From positions 2,496,648 through 2,560,647 of the forward strand of contig CM073329.1 in assembly GCA_037043015.1 (NCBI GenBank): a DNA stretch of 64,000 nucleotides, written 5' to 3'. Made by a program: the position numbers and the translations under genes. The notes beneath the pieces were generated by a model. That model saw nothing but the letters and a program-made list of their open reading frames with translations, did no database searches and had not been told where the DNA came from. Origin of the DNA: Bryum argenteum (taxonomy: Eukaryota > Streptophyta > Bryopsida > Bryales > Bryaceae). Positions 20,453 through 32,312 of this stretch are shown here, one piece after another. Each line of letters starts with the position of its first letter. Position 1 is the stretch's first letter.

Positions 20453-21483
20453 ATCCTATGTGAATGAATTTTCTTTGGTGATCTATTTTTCAAGCAATTA
20501 TTAAATCAAAGTTGAGGTTGGGCAGGATGCCAAAAACTCTATAGAGCCAGCTATTAAATGAACTACCAATGATGTCTACAGAATGATTCCAAATATTTGA
20601 CCTACTTCAAATGATTCCAAGACTTTACCTACTACAAATGATTCCATTGACTTTTATTACAAAAATGCTACATATTTTGCATTCTTTTTGGAAGAAGTGA
20701 GGAACCCTCAACAAGGGGCCTACGCTAAAGGGATGTGAAGATACATTGCTCAAGAATCCAAACGGTTCGATCATGCTTTATCACCTCTTTTACGTGTACA
20801 AAAAAAAGAGTTGGAAAAAAAAGTAAAATTTGACCCAAAAAAAAATAAAAAAATAAAAAAATAGAGTTATTGTGATTTGATTAATTTGGGCACATCTTGA
20901 GAATATTTGAGCAAATATGTCAGTTTTGAGTAGATTTTGACATGCCTTGACTACAATTTTAATTTTTGATGGTGAATATCTCCCAAAGTGCGAGGATTTT
21001 TAGGCATTAATGGTCGTGTTAGGAAGTTATGGAAAATCTCTATAAAATGCCAAATAAATTAACTTCATATGATAAGAATTGAGTCAATGGAATTGCCAGT
21101 TGAACCTTTTTTGGGCGTCCTCCAACTTTAGAGGTTAATGAGGGCACTCCACTATTGACTAAACACCCTCACCACACTTAAAGCAAAACAATCCCAAATT
21201 TTTAAACAACCTCAACCAAAGAACTGAACTTCCACTTAATTCTCACACTGAAAGCAAAACAATCTCAAATTTTTAAACAACCTTGACCAAAGAACTCACC
21301 TTTCACTCAATTCTTGTGCTACTCTCTCATAGCCGCAAAGCCTTTGTGCCTGATAAGTGTTAAAGCACCATTGCACTTCTACACCCATTCCATAAAGAGT
21401 GGCACCAAATTTTGCCACTATCGAGGGGTAGAAATCCCGCTATCCAACTAGCTTGCTCTTATTTTGTGACTAAAAGTAGAACA
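20453..21483. other. AT-rich intergenic DNA
   Basis: No gene seen. A short direct repeat (AAGCAAAACAATCYCAAATT) lies near 21183 and 21250, and an A-rich tract lies at 20800-20865. Confidence 0.4.
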
Positions 21484-22283
21484 AGACCTTGTAAAACTTA
21501 ATCTAACCATAACGCACAAGATCCAACCGCACGATCTTAACTTGGCATTTCACTCACATGAACCATCAATTCTCCGATCACACCGATCAAAATGGGACGA
21601 ATCATTTCCGTACGAGAACCCCAAAAAATCATTTACTGGCTTTCTTGGATCGGTTTATAACTTCTCAACACCGAATCTAAGCTATACATGATTTGTTCCA
21701 TGGGAACCCTATCAAGTGCCAATAGTATCATTGCCAAGCCTTTTCAAGAGGGTGTACAGAACATATAGCACATCCAAAATAAGGCCTAGTAAAACTTAAT
21801 CTAATCCTAATGCATACGATCCAACCGCACGATCTTAACTTGGCATTACACTCACACTTGAACCATCAATTCTTCAATGACATTGGTCAAAATGGGACAA
21901 ATCATTTCCGTACAAGAACCCAAAAAGCATTCATTGACTTTCTTGAACCTTTAGGTGGGTTTATAGCTTCTCAATACAAAATCTAAGCTATACATGATTT
22001 GTTGCATTGGAACCCTATCAAGTGCCAATAGTATCATTGCCAAGCCCTTTCAAGAGGGTGTACCGAACATATAGCACATCCGAAGTAAGTGCTTCCAAGC
22101 ACAAAGCTAGCTAGTAATAAACCATCAATTCTTCCATCACATCGCTCAAAATGGGAAGAATCATTTCCGTACGAGAACCCCAAACAATCATATCGCCTTT
22201 CTCGGATTGGGTTGTAACTTCTCTCTACAAAATCTAAGCTACACATAATTTGTTCCATGGGAATCCTATCAAGTGCCAATACG
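21484..22283. repeat. ~298-bp tandem repeat, two full and one partial copy
   Basis: Units start near 21484 and 21781 with a third, shortened one from ~22118. Shared blocks include CCAACCGCACGATCTTAACT, GAACCATCAATTCT and CCCTATCAAGTGCCAATA. A further fragment (GTATCATTGCCAAG..ATAGCACATCCGAAA) lies at 22600-22665, beyond an interruption. No coding capacity. Confidence 0.85.
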
Positions 22284-22324
22284 GTTGAACTACCTAAAAG
22301 CGCCAGGGGACCTAAAATGGCGTT

Positions 22325-22410
22325 GTACCTCATTTGTAGATTGTGAAAATACAGATGTACCTCATTTGTAGATTGTGAAAGTACAGATGTACCTCATTTG
22401 TATATAACGC
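22325..22410. repeat. 32-bp tandem repeat, about 2.5 copies
   Basis: GTACCTCATTTGTAGATTG starts at 22325, 22357 and 22389. It interrupts the ~298-bp array. Confidence 0.85.
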
Positions 22411-22865
22411 TTATGGGTCAAACCTTACTTAGCACTTTGGAATTTTGTATAAAATTCACAAATGCGAATTACATGTTGCAAATTTTTGCAATCCTCCTGA
22501 AAACCTATTTCGAATGTGGTCATAATTTTATTTTGAGTTTACTGGTGCTAAAAATAGGTAAGATCTCTTAAGTTGGTGCTTGTAGGACACCCAACCTTAG
22601 TATCATTGCCAAGAGGGGTGTACAAAACATATAGCACATCCGAAAATGAGTGCTTGCAAGCACGAAGCTAGTGATGAATGCATGGTGTAGCCAAATCATG
22701 GTAGCTCACATGTAAATGATGAAATATGTGAACATGACTTGTATCATTGACAAGCTATGGCTCTGGCTCACATGCAAAGCCACTCCCTCGGCTTGCGCAT
22801 GCAAACCAAAGTTGTGGTGGTGGCCCGAGATTTGGCACCATCACCCCGTCGGTGTCTTTACACTA

Positions 22866-22953
22866 CGCATGCCCCATTCGGACCTCGTGAATGGAGCCTC
22901 TCCCAAATAGTGTATCTTAGTTAAAGAGACGACGCAAAGTTGCATCTCACCCA
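22866..22953. repeat. Dispersed ~85-bp repeat, copy 1 of 3
   Basis: GACCTCGTGAATGGAGCCTC, then AATAGTGTATCTTAGTTAAA and GAGACGACG. Related copies lie at 25988-26071 and 26222-26282, on the other side of the CACTA element. Function unknown. Confidence 0.7.
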
Positions 22954-23130
22954 ATTTTGGTCCCAACTTTGGCACCATCACCCCCACCTTCTACCATCGA
23001 TGTCTTTACACTATCCACTGAAACTTGCATGTCTGGGGCATTAATTCATTAGAGGCTTGAACTCCTGGGGTCCTGGGGGAGTTCCGGGGGGGGGGGGGCA
23101 AGGGGCCTGCACGGCCTGGGGTCTTGGAGG

Positions 23131-25734
23131 CATTAGAGGAAAACATTGATTTGTCCCGCGTTATTTCGCGTTAAAAGTGACGTTTACCCAGACTAGTCAA
23201 AATTAGTGTGGGTAACTTGACCACAATGAACTTTTGCATGTTAATCGGTGTAACATACTTCCGTCACTATTGACTATGGTTTAACAACGAGTGTCATAGT
23301 AATACCCATGGATTTTGGAAGAACAGAACCGCGTTAAAACAAACAGAACCACGTCAACGTTGACATGTACGCCCCCAGGGGGGGTAACTTTAGCACTTCA
23401 TTTTTTACCCTCTAGTAATATTTAAATGATTAAATATATTCATGATCCACGTCAGCACGTTTCTTTTAACATTGATGACGTTTAAAGTGACATGGGCGAC
23501 GTTCAGTGTGTTACTTTTGACATATTCATAAATCCTACGTGGAATGCCCTGGTGATGTGGAAGGCTTATGTGGAGGATAGAGGTGACTACGACAAGTTGG
23601 TGTTTGTCCCACGTGGATGTCAATAGTGACGTTGGCGTTTATTTTGACGCACAATTGTGTCACCGTATGTTTAAGGAAACGTAATGACATAGCTGACGTG
23701 TCAAGTGCATTTATGATAGGGTGACGTGGCAGTTCGGGTTTGACTTGGTCAATGATCCTAGAGAGTGTCAATGGTGACGTAAATGTCAAAAGTAACATAT
23801 ATCATTTTAAACTATGCTTTAGGGTTAGGGTTTGACATGCGTCAAAATTGACGCACGTGTCTCAAAAGACATAAGATGTGTTAAACACTAATCCTAAAGA
23901 TGTCATCATACATGCATTTCTATTGACGCATGGTTAACGCCAGCGAGTCATTACTGACGTCGTGTTACTTGTATAGCGTGAACGTGTCACTAGTGACATG
24001 ATCACATCAACACAAGCATGTGAAGAAAGACGTCTACTATGACGTCTAGAATAACGTACTTTAGTCCGTTCAGAGGGATGACTTTCATCGGGGTGGATGA
24101 ACAGAGGCGGCTAGGGTTAGCCGCCATAGTTAGGTCATGGTACTTTTAGGGAAGATATAAGCTAGAATCTCACTCTTGCTTTCATTTCTACACATTTTGT
24201 GTTAGAGTTCTACAGTTTTAGAGATTAACATGTTAGATTATTAAAATATGAGTTGTAGAGGTGTTGGAGTTTTACAAGTTTTTCTTCTTTCTTTGCAATT
24301 TCTCTTCTTCACATTTTGTGTTAGAGTTCTACAGTTTCAGAAAGTAACATGTTAGATTGTTAAAGTATGAGTTGTAGAGGTGTTGGAGTTTTACAAGTTT
24401 GTCTTCTTTTTTTGCAATTCTTAGGTTGTTCAAGAGTTGCATCGTGATGATCTTCATCACAGTTTGATTACATGATGTGCCTTATTAAACTCAGCGTATC
24501 CGTGGTAATGTGTGTTGTGCACATCAAGAAAAATCGAGCATGAGAGAAACCCAGAAGGTCACCCTACGGCGGCTAGGGTTTTTGCATCAAAAGTGACGCG
24601 CCCGTCAAAAGTGACATAGGTTGTGTTAAACACTGTTTTTAGAGACGTCATCATATAGGGTACTTGAATGCGTCACTATGGATGCAGGTTTAACGCTAGC
24701 GCGTCACTTTTGACGTAGTATAACGCAAGGAGTACCCTAGCACATAGCACATATATGTAGCCTTTATGCTTTATGCTACTCAATACTTGCATCTTTGTAC
24801 CAGTGGCTAATTTTCCATCTAATACAGTGAAAGCACTGACCAGGTTTATGTTGCACTCCATTTCGTGTATGTTTCTGTCAGAGTGTATTATGTTTGACGT
24901 TGCATATACATTATCGAATGTGTCATGTAATGTCACTTTTAACGTTTTCATTTCCGTCATATTGTGTCATGTTGTGTTTCTTTTGACACACGTCTGCCAT
25001 CGAATTGCGTCGAATGGATGACGTGGCGAACGTCATCCTACATCTTGTCTCTTTACTTGAACCACGCTAAAACACGTGGCATTCGTGTTTAAGTGCGTCA
25101 ACTTTGACACGAGGCGCTGTTTCTTTTCACACATAACTTGATAACGTGAATGTCACCCTACGTCTAAAGACACATCCAAAACGCGTTAAAACAAACGACA
25201 TTTGTGTTTAACAATATTAAACAACGTCTAAGGATGTTTTGGAAATCGCGTTAAAACAGAGGACACAAGTGTTCCTCAACGTCAATGTGGACACTATCTC
25301 CTCTTTCTTTTGACACAAACTCCGAACTTCTTTCACATTCTAGGATGTGGCCACGTGTCACGATCTCAGCCACCAAAATTGAAATGCCACGTCAGATTTC
25401 TGATGCCACATCAGATCAGATTTCATTCATCACAAGGATGAAAACTTGTCCCACATGGCATGTACAAACGCGGGAAAAGCTGACGTGGAAAGTAATTTAC
25501 TTACGAAGTTACTGACCCTCGGTAACTTACCCAACTGGAAAAATGTCATTTTAACACTGCGTCATAAATCATTTGTCCCCATTAACATTTTTTAACACTA
25601 CACGTTAAACTCAAAAGACGTTCGTGACATTTTCGATTTATTTGCGTCACTTTTTCTGTCTGCGTTAAACCACGTTAAACCGCGTTAAAAACAGCGTTAA
25701 AAACAGTGTCCGAGGACCCTGTTTTCCTCTAGTG
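23131..25734. mobile_element. Non-autonomous CACTA (En/Spm-type) transposon, 2.6 kb
   Basis: The right end, read inward, is CACTAGAGGAAAACA and the left end is CATTAGAGGAAAACA (one change in the CACTA terminus). A 3-bp target duplication AGG flanks it (23128-23130 and 25735-25737), as the superfamily makes. Both subterminal regions are crowded with short motifs around CGCGTTAAAACA, AAAAGTGACG and ACGTCA in both orientations, as expected of subterminal transposase-binding arrays. No transposase frame remains, so it depends on another element. The decayed left CACTA suggests some age. Confidence 0.85.
24191..24420. repeat. 119-bp tandem duplication inside the CACTA element
   Basis: Two copies start at 24191 and 24310 (CACATTTTGTGTTAGAGTTC) and are about 95% alike. 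They lie centrally in the transposon. Confidence 0.85.
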
Positions 25735-25987
25735 AGGGATTTATCCCATACTGTTTGGAGCCGCTTCCTCTCCCTAAAAAGCATAAGAGGGTTGAGGGCA
25801 GGGCCGGTCAGAATGATATTTTAATTTTAAATGCACCCCAGGTCCATGTGGCACCCCCTCAAGGGGGTCCATGTGGTAAAACAGGCCCCCACAAGCTTCA
25901 TCTTGTTATTTAATTAATTCAAAAATATAGCCAGTGACACTATACACCTTAAGTGCCTATTACATACTATACATTACACTATACACA

Positions 25988-26071
25988 TGCCCCACTCATT
26001 CCGACCTCGTGAATGGTCCCAAATAGTGTATATTGGTTAAAGAGACGACAGGAAGTCGCATCTCACCCAAA
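25988..26071. repeat. Dispersed ~85-bp repeat, copy 2 of 3
   Basis: GACCTCGTGAATGGTCCCAA and TTAAAGAGACGAC match the copy at 22866. It lies ~250 bases beyond the right end of the CACTA element. Confidence 0.65.
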
Positions 26072-26221
26072 TTTTTGTACTTTTATTGAACTACTAAACG
26101 CTTTCAGATGATTTCTTTGAGTATAACACAAAAAGTGGCAAGACCTAAGGTAGGAGGTACCGAAATGGACATGAGCATTCAAATGTGGCTGCACACAAGT
26201 ATTCAAATTTGATGCAAATAT

Positions 26222-26282
26222 GAGCCTCGTGAATGGAGCCTCTCCCAAACAGTGAATATTAGTTAAAAAGACGACGGGAAGT
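26222..26282. repeat. Dispersed ~85-bp repeat, copy 3 of 3
   Basis: GCCTCGTGAATGGAGCCTCT then TTAAAAAGACGACGGGAAG, shorter than the other copies. Confidence 0.6.
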
Positions 26283-26419
26283 GTTTTTTGTTGTTGCAAA
26301 GTTTCACATGCACAAGCTTGCAATACTTTTGACGCTTGGAGTAACTATAAATGCCAAGAAAGTCTTGTGCATTTAGATTTGAGCTACCCACAGTCGATTC
26401 CTACTTCGAATTATGATAT

Positions 26420-26570
26420 TAATGATGATAGAAACTCCGGTCCTTATTACAGGACCGGCGTGAATAAAGTGTCTGTTTGTCTTGCCAATGAGCCGGTGCC
26501 CACTGGACAGAGGGCCATTGGTGCAAGACTATTCACCCCTTTCGGGAATAAACACTATAGTAACCAAAAT
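26420..26570 (-). mobile_element. SINE 3' fragment
   Basis: Matches the tail half of the SINE at 10138 (AGAAACTCCGGTCC, GTGTCTGTTTGT, CCTTTCGGGAATAAACACTA). The tRNA-like head is missing. Confidence 0.7.
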
Positions 26571-27537
26571 AAAGGGGAGGATCCCGACGTGGATCATATG
26601 GGGTATATCTAGTGTTTTGAGTGTGTTATGGACGCCAAGCCATGATTCCAGGTTGATTGGAAAGGATGTTTAAACTTCCAATTACATATGTACTTCAAGT
26701 ACAAAGTATTGTTTTTCTTATGCGTTTTTGACATTTAGTACATGCATTTACATTTTTTAGTACACGTTTTAGTACATGGGTTTCACATTGAGTAGGTGCA
26801 TTTGTATCTTCCTTCACAAGAAAGATGTGAGTGTATTCAACACGGATGAGAGTTCAATTATCAAGTGACTTGCATTCCCATTGGACATGTATTCAAGTTT
26901 TCAAGGTAACTTGAAACTCTACCCAAGCCTAGCATAGAAGGCGTGGTGCTGCTTTGTTAGTAGACATTAAAGTGTGTGAAGGTAGGGAAACAAGCTGGGA
27001 TTAGTATACCTCTTTTTTATTCTCAGATTACATCAAAGTGTATCTCTACTACCCTTAGAGCATCCCCACCCACTCCTGAACTGAACTGAAAAATGGATGT
27101 AGAGTAATTCAGTTGAGGCTGAAGTGCCCCACCAACCGGCAAAACGGATGCCCCGAACTACTCTACATTCGTTTTTTTCAGGTTGACCTGCAAAAGGGAG
27201 GCGTTTTGCAGGGAGGTGGGCGGGCCTGAACTCCGAATGAAACAAATCCTTTTGTCGAGATGCTAACTTCCTGGCGCCCCTCATCGTCGAGGCTGACACG
27301 GGATTCGGCTATCGTCAAGTTGTTCGTGTTCATGGGTGGGGCTCCTCCTCCGCCCTCACTATTCAGGATGATGGATTTCATGAATTCAGTTGCTGGATTT
27401 AGTTCATGTCGCCCTACGGGTGGGCATGCCCTTAGAAGCTTAGACTTGTATGTCAAGTTCGTTGTTTGACGTACCGAGGTCAAGTCATCAAAAGTATTCC
27501 ACAACTTTCAACACTTACTATATATTAGAGAAATCCG
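26571..27537. other. Intergenic, no gene seen
   Basis: 26690-26790 repeats AGTACA-type phrases. 27060-27440 is GC-richer, but its frames contradict each other and resemble no family. Confidence 0.4.
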
Positions 27538-27800
27538 TTAAGTACAGACTAGGGACCAAAACATCCAGTTTTAGTCGGATTGGGGACCAGACGTCCAACT
27601 GGGCACCAGATTTCTACTCTTAGATCGAAGTGGGGACTAGATTCAAAATGCATAATTTTGATGGTTTATTGAGTTTGGTCCTTAGTTCAACTTGGTGCCG
27701 TAACGTGATGTGCCGAAGACGGAGTTGATTTGGTCCCTAGTTTACATCCGGTCCCGAGTTTGATGCATTTGGTCCCCAATCAACTATTTTAAGGTCAATC
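27538..27800. repeat. Repeat rich in GGGACCAA / TTGGTCCC
   Basis: The motif GGGGACCA or its complement recurs about eight times, in one orientation in the left half (GACTAGGGACCAAAA) and the other in the right half (ATTTGGTCCCCAATC). That suggests a foldback element of plant MITE type. The ends are not sharp. Confidence 0.55.
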
Positions 27801-28083
27801 CCAACTCTTTTTTTTTGTCTTTTTCTTATTTTATTTTTTAAAATTATATATTTTTACTTTTCATAAGTTCGGTAAGTTAGGAATTACATCCACTCTATAA
27901 AATCTCGTTTGGATTCATAGATTGTTCACAAAACCCTTCAAACATAAACAGGGTAAGATTTTTTTAGTGTTAAAAGCTTACTATCTGAGGAAACAAATGG
28001 TGTTACTTGTAGATTATTGGTGGCCTCTCCCTTTATTATCATGGAATATGTGATTTTGGCCAATCATATCAATTCCCAAGCAC

Positions 28084-28210
28084 TAGCACTAAACAATAGC
28101 AATTACATTTTATGTCAATTTTCACTAGCACTAATAATAGCAATTACATTTTATGTCAATTTTCACTAGCACTAATAATAGCAATTACATTTTATGTCAA
28201 TTTTCATTTG
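28084..28210. repeat. 41-bp tandem repeat, three copies
   Basis: The unit contains CACTAGCACTAATAATAGCA and ATTACATTTTATGTCAA. The last two copies are identical. Confidence 0.85.
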
Positions 28211-28479
28211 AAGCCCAGAAGCACACCAGCCCTCGTATGTAGAAAATGATTGCACCTGAGATTTAGATTAGTGCTCTAGGTACATGCCATACAGATGGGC
28301 ATGAATGTGTGTACCGGTATTCGAGAACTACCAAGCATTGCTGCATCGGCCTTTCTACACTAAGTGCCCACTTTGGATCATTTGAGAGCGTTCAGGTCAG
28401 CTCTAACAGTAATTTGACACTCTGTATTCACATGTTGCATCAAGATGTGCTTTCACCTCATTTCACAAGCCGATCACAT

Positions 28480-28930
28480 GCTACAACGGCTGGTGGAGAC
28501 AACAGACGCAAAGGGTCCAAAGGCGACCGAGCTCCATGACATGGGAATGGCCACGTCTTTGAAGTTGCAACATCACGGCCTGACTGCGAACATGATTGAA
28601 GGCAGTAAGAGCATGAATAGTTTTATGTTCTAGATCCGTGTTCCGTTATTCGGTAACTGTGTTACTACTCTCGTATGTAGATGAAAGGATTCGGTTATGA
28701 AAACTCCACCTCCGGGGATGAGTCACGGTACAATGATGCCCTTCATGAGTTGGATGTGTTCAAAAGAGGTATGTTTCTGTTTCGTTCCAGCGAGGAATGC
28801 ATATTTAATCTGTAACAGCAGAAATTGCTGCACATACTGTGTGGAGGGTAAGATTCCAATCCTCATACGTGTTCGGGTATTCTCCGAGATAGAGGCTCTG
28901 CTTTTCACAAGTTACGGGACATATGTCACA
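28480..28930 (+). CDS. Possible small multi-exon gene or gene remnant
   Basis: Two exon-like segments read well. One is ~28470-28604: DHMLQRLVETTDAKGPKATE then LHDMGMATSLKLQHHG, ending at a good donor (GGCA|gtaagag). The other is ~28690-28769: RFGYENSTSGDESRYNDALH then ELDVFKR, in phase with the first and ending at G|gtatg. A short third exon (EIAAHTVWR, donor gtaag) may follow at ~28819. The upstream exons and the start are not found, and I recognise no domain. It could be a real small gene, a remnant or chance. Confidence 0.3.
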
Positions 28931-29210
28931 GGCGGCTAGATAGCTCGGATTTGTTGATAGCTAGTTCACGACTCTTCCTTTCATGTCTTCCTCGTGCATG
29001 GCTTCAATAGAGATCAGTACTGATGAACAACCGGAGATCGGCTCCTGATGGGTGGTCACAGACTTCATTGTTCTCCGCGATAGAACTCGGAACGGCGAGT
29101 GAAGTTGGGAATCAGTTCGTTCTTACAGGCACAAGCTAAGCTTCGGGACTTTTCGATCACATACCTGTCTAAACACACATAACCCTAAGTACTGTAATAT
29201 TAAGGCCTCA

Positions 29211-29500
29211 GTCAGCCAGTTCACAGCATCTTGATTTTATTACAAATCATCAGCCGGTAATTCCAAAATATTAATCACTGGCCATAGCAGTACGAAAGAA
29301 TGTCGGTAGGCATCAGTTCTCCAAGGTGTTTCGCATCACAGAAATCAGGCGCAAATTACCCATTCGAATTTGTTTCATCCTGCACCTGCCGATAAAACCT
29401 AAAACCTAATACTCGAAGAAGCACTCAGAATGAGTAGGAGGTTGGTATGCATCAGCGAGCAAGCTCTCAACCAAAAGATAGAGTCATCCTCATTGTGCTA
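29211..29500. repeat. ~290-bp direct repeat, copy 1
   Basis: Matches 30110-30400 at about 95%: TATTAAGGCCTCAGTCAGCC through CTCTCAACCAAAAG. The two are 0.9 kb apart. The composition is less AT-rich than the surroundings, but no protein is convincing. Confidence 0.85.
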
Positions 29501-30109
29501 CGCAACCGAGACAGATCACCAACGTTACAGAAAGTGAAAGACGAGTATGAAGGCCTCAGCTCTTGGTGGTAGGTTCATGTCAGCTGACCGAAGCCATCCA
29601 TTAAGTAGCAGATAACAGTTGTCATCATAAGCCTCGTTAAAGCTAATAGAGATGCTCAGACAGCCAAGAGTGGTTTCTTCAGAACTGGCTACTACCCCAG
29701 ATCAGAAACTCTAGTCCGAAACACTTTGGTATCATCACCGCAAAGAAAGAAAAAGATAAGAACCTTCAGAAACCCGTGTCAAATCATTCATCGCTGCCAT
29801 AAACCTATCAACTTACAAAACCTTCCGAAATAAATTCCGGACACAATCGTAAGGATGAGTAAAGCGGGCCAACGATATAAAGTGTCATACGGCACTTCCT
29901 ATCTTGGGAGACTGTCATCACCAGGTTCACTGATACCTAAAAAGCAGATGTTATTACCCTAAGTGGCACCAATGAGCAATAAGGATGCGCTTGGCTTCCT
30001 ATCGAGAAGTAAAAGTCTCTGTGCGCCGAACCCTGGTCGAATGTTGGATCATTGCAAATGCTATCCACTTCGTGGCAGGTTGGCGACCTGAATACTAGGT
30101 ACAATATTA

Positions 30110-30400
30110 AGGCCTCAGTCAGCCAGTTCACAGCATCTTGATTTGAGTATAAATCATCAGCCGGTAATTCCAAAATATTAATCACTGGCCATAACAGAAC
30201 GAAACGGACATCGGTAGGCATCAGTTCTCCAAGGTGTTTCGCATCACAGATATCAGGCGCAAATTACCCATTCGATTGTGTTTCATCGTGCGCCTGCCGA
30301 TAAAACCTAAACCTAGTATTCGAGGAAGCACTCAGAATGAGTAGGAGGTTGGTATACATCAGCGAGCACGCTCTCAACCAAAAGTATAAAGATATCCTCA
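30110..30400. repeat. ~290-bp direct repeat, copy 2
   Basis: Second copy of the block at 29211, same orientation. A minus-strand frame of 94 codons covers part of this copy, but copy 1 has a stop in that frame, so coding is unlikely. Confidence 0.85.
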
Positions 30401-30859
30401 TTGTGCAACCTCCATGACAAACCCTATAACTGTACACAACGACTACAAAAGTAGCGAGATAAGAGCAGTGCTAGGACAACGGGACATCAAAGATCAGCAG
30501 CCGCTGGCTCGGGAGGCGAACCCTAACGGCGCACGCTGCCACAACCAAAAGACACACTGGAAAGCAAAGAGAGAGATGAGAGAGGAGAATATGGACACCC
30601 GTTTATATGGAAACCCTGAAAGAATCATCCAGTATACTGACGAATATATGTGTTTTGGATGGATGATAGTTTAACTTTCGCTTTCCCCCGTCCGCATTTT
30701 AAAGTCTTACTTCTTTCTTTACTTTTTTAATATTTTGTTACATCTAAAGGAAAATATTTCCTTGAGTGCTATTTGTCCTTATGTAAAAAATTAACTATAG
30801 TTAGCAATGTATACAAGAAGATCACAGGCTTTTACTACATGGATTTGGATGTTGTTTAA

Positions 30860-31084
30860 CCCCTAAAGGTCTGAGCATGCCGTGGCGACCAGTAGAATAC
30901 AGTATATTTTGGTTGTATTTGGAGTGAATGCACACCTTTAATGGGTTTGAGTTCAAAGAAGAAGTTGACACTTGAATTAATGCGGTTCTAGTGAGCTATT
31001 ACTATTCCAGTTTAGGGTTTCTCGTTGGTGGCAAATCCTAATTATAGGACAGCGTACATACTATCTCCAAGGGACCTTTAAGGG
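30860..31084. mobile_element. Short piggyBac-type MITE, 225 bp
   Basis: TTAA at 30856-30859 and 31085-31088 flank it. Ends are CCCCTAAAGGTC and its near complement GACCTTTAAGGG. The interior differs from the 361-bp family, so this is a separate family using the same type of transposase. Confidence 0.82.
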
Positions 31085-31088
31085 TTAA

Positions 31089-32030
31089 AGAATACAAGAA
31101 GGGTATCAAAAAACTCCAAAGTCCCGAAATATGTTCCTTAAGCTGTTAGGAAAAATGAAGCTCGATTATCAAATAATAAAGGTGAATGTAAGATATATAT
31201 CTATTGCATCTCTGATATTTTAATATCACCAATTGCATTTCAATGAATTTGCAAACCAAAAAGTTCCCAATAGGTTTACTTTATGGAGAATGTTGGAAAC
31301 CAAAAATTAGAACTTCAATCCCAATGGGCATCAAAAATCTTAAACCCTAAATCCTAAAGCTTACACAATTGCACAATTATAGTTTAAGTTGTAATCTTTG
31401 CACAGGGTAATATACTCAAAGATATAACTACATGTTCTTTTGATGAATCTTTGTATATAAAAAAGCACAATATGTCTGTCTTTGGTGATCCACCATACAT
31501 GCACGGTCATGATCATGGTCATCATCATTTGGTCATGTATATATGTTCTAAAGAGTTTTGAAGATTTTGAAGGGTTTCCGTAAGTGGTATTTGATTGTTA
31601 ATAAGAGTTTATTAGATCCCAATACTATAACAAGGAGTCGAATGAACAAGGAAAGTGGAACATGTAAAATGAGAACAAACTAAGGAGTGAGTAGGAGATT
31701 GAGGGAACATGGAACAAGAACTAAGAACTGGGAACTAAGGATGGTCACAAGGAACAATTAATGAGTACCATGAACAAATGATAGGAACTAGGAACAAATA
31801 ATAGAAACCAAGAAGGGGAAGGAAGAAGAAGAAGAACTTCATTTTTTTTTAATACCTCGGTTTAGATTTTTTACATATTTTTTGAAAATTTCGATCTGAC
31901 CTTTTTGATGTTCGGAGGACACGGGTAAGGACTTGTGCAAGATAATTGGAGAGGGGAGAACCTGCCGTTCAAAATTGTACATTGTTAAAAAAAATGAACG
32001 TGTGGTATTTGATTGTTAATAAGAGTTTAT
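31089..32030. other. Upstream flank of CURT1, no gene seen
   Basis: AT-rich. A purine-rich GGAACAA-type low-complexity stretch lies at 31640-31835. A 27-base direct repeat (GTGGTATTTGATTGTTAATA...) occurs at ~31587 and ~32003. Confidence 0.45.
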
Positions 32031-32110
32031 TGCCCAAAATTGCCCAAAATTGCCCAAAATTGCCCAAAATTGCCCAAAATTGCCCAAAATTGCCCAAAAT
32101 TGCCCAAAAT
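32031..32110. repeat. 10-bp minisatellite, eight perfect copies
   Basis: TGCCCAAAAT is repeated eight times without change, ending about 200 bases before the CURT1 start codon. Copy number probably varies between individuals. It creates a periodic open frame on the minus strand that is not a gene. Confidence 0.95.
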
Positions 32111-32312
32111 ACATAGTGGTCGCTCATAGGTGCCTCTACCTCAAATGAAGGAGGTTGCACGCGTTCACACTGCACCCGATTCGAGACTTTTCCTTCTTCC
32201 TCCTCCTCACTTCGTGACCGCCGATCCTTTGGCGCCATAGCCGACGATTCTTGTAAGCATCGACATTGGTATTGCGAGCGATCATCTACGTAAGAAGGAA
32301 GGACGACCGATC

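Noticed and set aside
29937-30221. 94-codon minus-strand frame as a gene
   Set aside because: The homologous block at 29211 has a stop in this frame and no family is recognisable.
31587-32030. 27-base direct repeat enclosing ~415 bp as ends of a mobile element
   Set aside because: No inverted ends, no target duplication and no second copy; may be a simple local duplication.
31969-32238. Minus-strand frame with repeated WAILGNFGQF peptides
   Set aside because: Created by the 10-bp TGCCCAAAAT repeat, not a protein.
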